From: an uncultured Loktanella sp.
GTDB lineage: Bacteria > Pseudomonadota > Alphaproteobacteria > Rhodobacterales > Rhodobacteraceae
Direction: 5' to 3'
Assembly: GCA_913061335.1 (NCBI GenBank)
Contig: CAJXTP010000057.1
Span: 1 to 14,508, forward strand
Length of the DNA stretch: 14,508 bases
This document shows, piece after piece, positions 14,461 through 14,508 of this stretch. The notes beneath the pieces were generated by a model. It was not told the DNA's origin. It ran no database searches and worked only from the letters and a program-made list of their open reading frames with translations. How positions within the stretch are numbered: position 1 is the first letter of the stretch; each line of letters starts with the position of its first letter. The translations under genes and the position numbers were made by a program.

Positions 14461-14508
14461 CTGTCTCTTATACACATCTCCGAGCCCACGAGACCTCTCT
14501 ACATCTCG
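14461..14508 (-). other. Nextera i7-side sequencing adapter (artefact)
   Basis: This is the reverse complement of the left-end adapter: mosaic end CTGTCTCTTATACACATCT (14461..14479), read-2 arm (14480..14494), index CTCTCTAC (14495..14502) and P7 primer bases ATCTCG (14503..14508). It carries the same index as the left end. It creates a false start codon in frame with nuoF. Confidence 0.98.

Noticed and set aside
1..14508. Terminal inverted repeats suggesting a transposon
   Set aside because: The repeats include the Tn5 mosaic end but also the index and primer bases of a sequencing library, and no transposase gene is present.

Overview
This is an assembled contig from an alphaproteobacterium, most likely a member of the Rhodobacterales (roseobacter or Paracoccus-like). 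The reasons are the order of the respiratory complex I genes, the non-complex-I genes set between them, and BirA and CoaX directly after nuoN. The genomic part is 48..14460. Both ends (1..47 and 14461..14508) are sequencing-library adapter (Nextera read-2 side with i7 index) and are not biological. The genes cut by these ends, coaX on the left and nuoF on the right, read in frame into adapter and carry false terminal residues if translated naively.

Every gene I can support lies on the minus strand, so transcription runs from right to left. In that order: the C-terminal part of nuoF; a 94-residue three-helix membrane protein; a DUF3291-type protein; a 111-bp gap; a small exported protein resembling DUF5333; a strong intrinsic terminator; a 100-bp leader; nuoG; a small lipoprotein; nuoH; nuoI; a DUF4259 protein; a carboxymuconolactone-decarboxylase-like protein; nuoJ; nuoK; nuoL; nuoM; nuoN; birA; and the first 220 codons of coaX. 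Nearly all junctions are overlaps of 1-4 bases or gaps of at most 21 bases, as in a translationally coupled operon. The exception is the region around the small exported protein, where a terminator and a leader suggest that nuoG-onward can be a separate transcription unit. No gene-free stretch exceeds 170 bases.

The Nuo proteins form the proton-pumping NADH:quinone oxidoreductase. NuoF oxidises NADH through FMN; NuoF, NuoG and NuoI carry electrons along iron-sulfur clusters; NuoH completes the quinone site; NuoJ and NuoK link to the antiporter-like subunits NuoL, NuoM and NuoN. All the complete nuo genes look intact, with their key cysteines, glutamates and lysines present. nuoA to nuoE are expected beyond the right end and are not seen here. 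BirA (biotin-protein ligase) and CoaX (type III pantothenate kinase) are cofactor-metabolism genes riding at the end of the cluster.

I find no defence system, CRISPR, prophage, insertion sequence, tRNA or rRNA. I do not see an exciting new system. The most useful observations are the adapter ends, the terminator inside the complex I cluster, a 12-base element repeated in two leaders, and a set of small uncharacterised proteins, three of them predicted to be in or at the membrane, built into the complex I operon.
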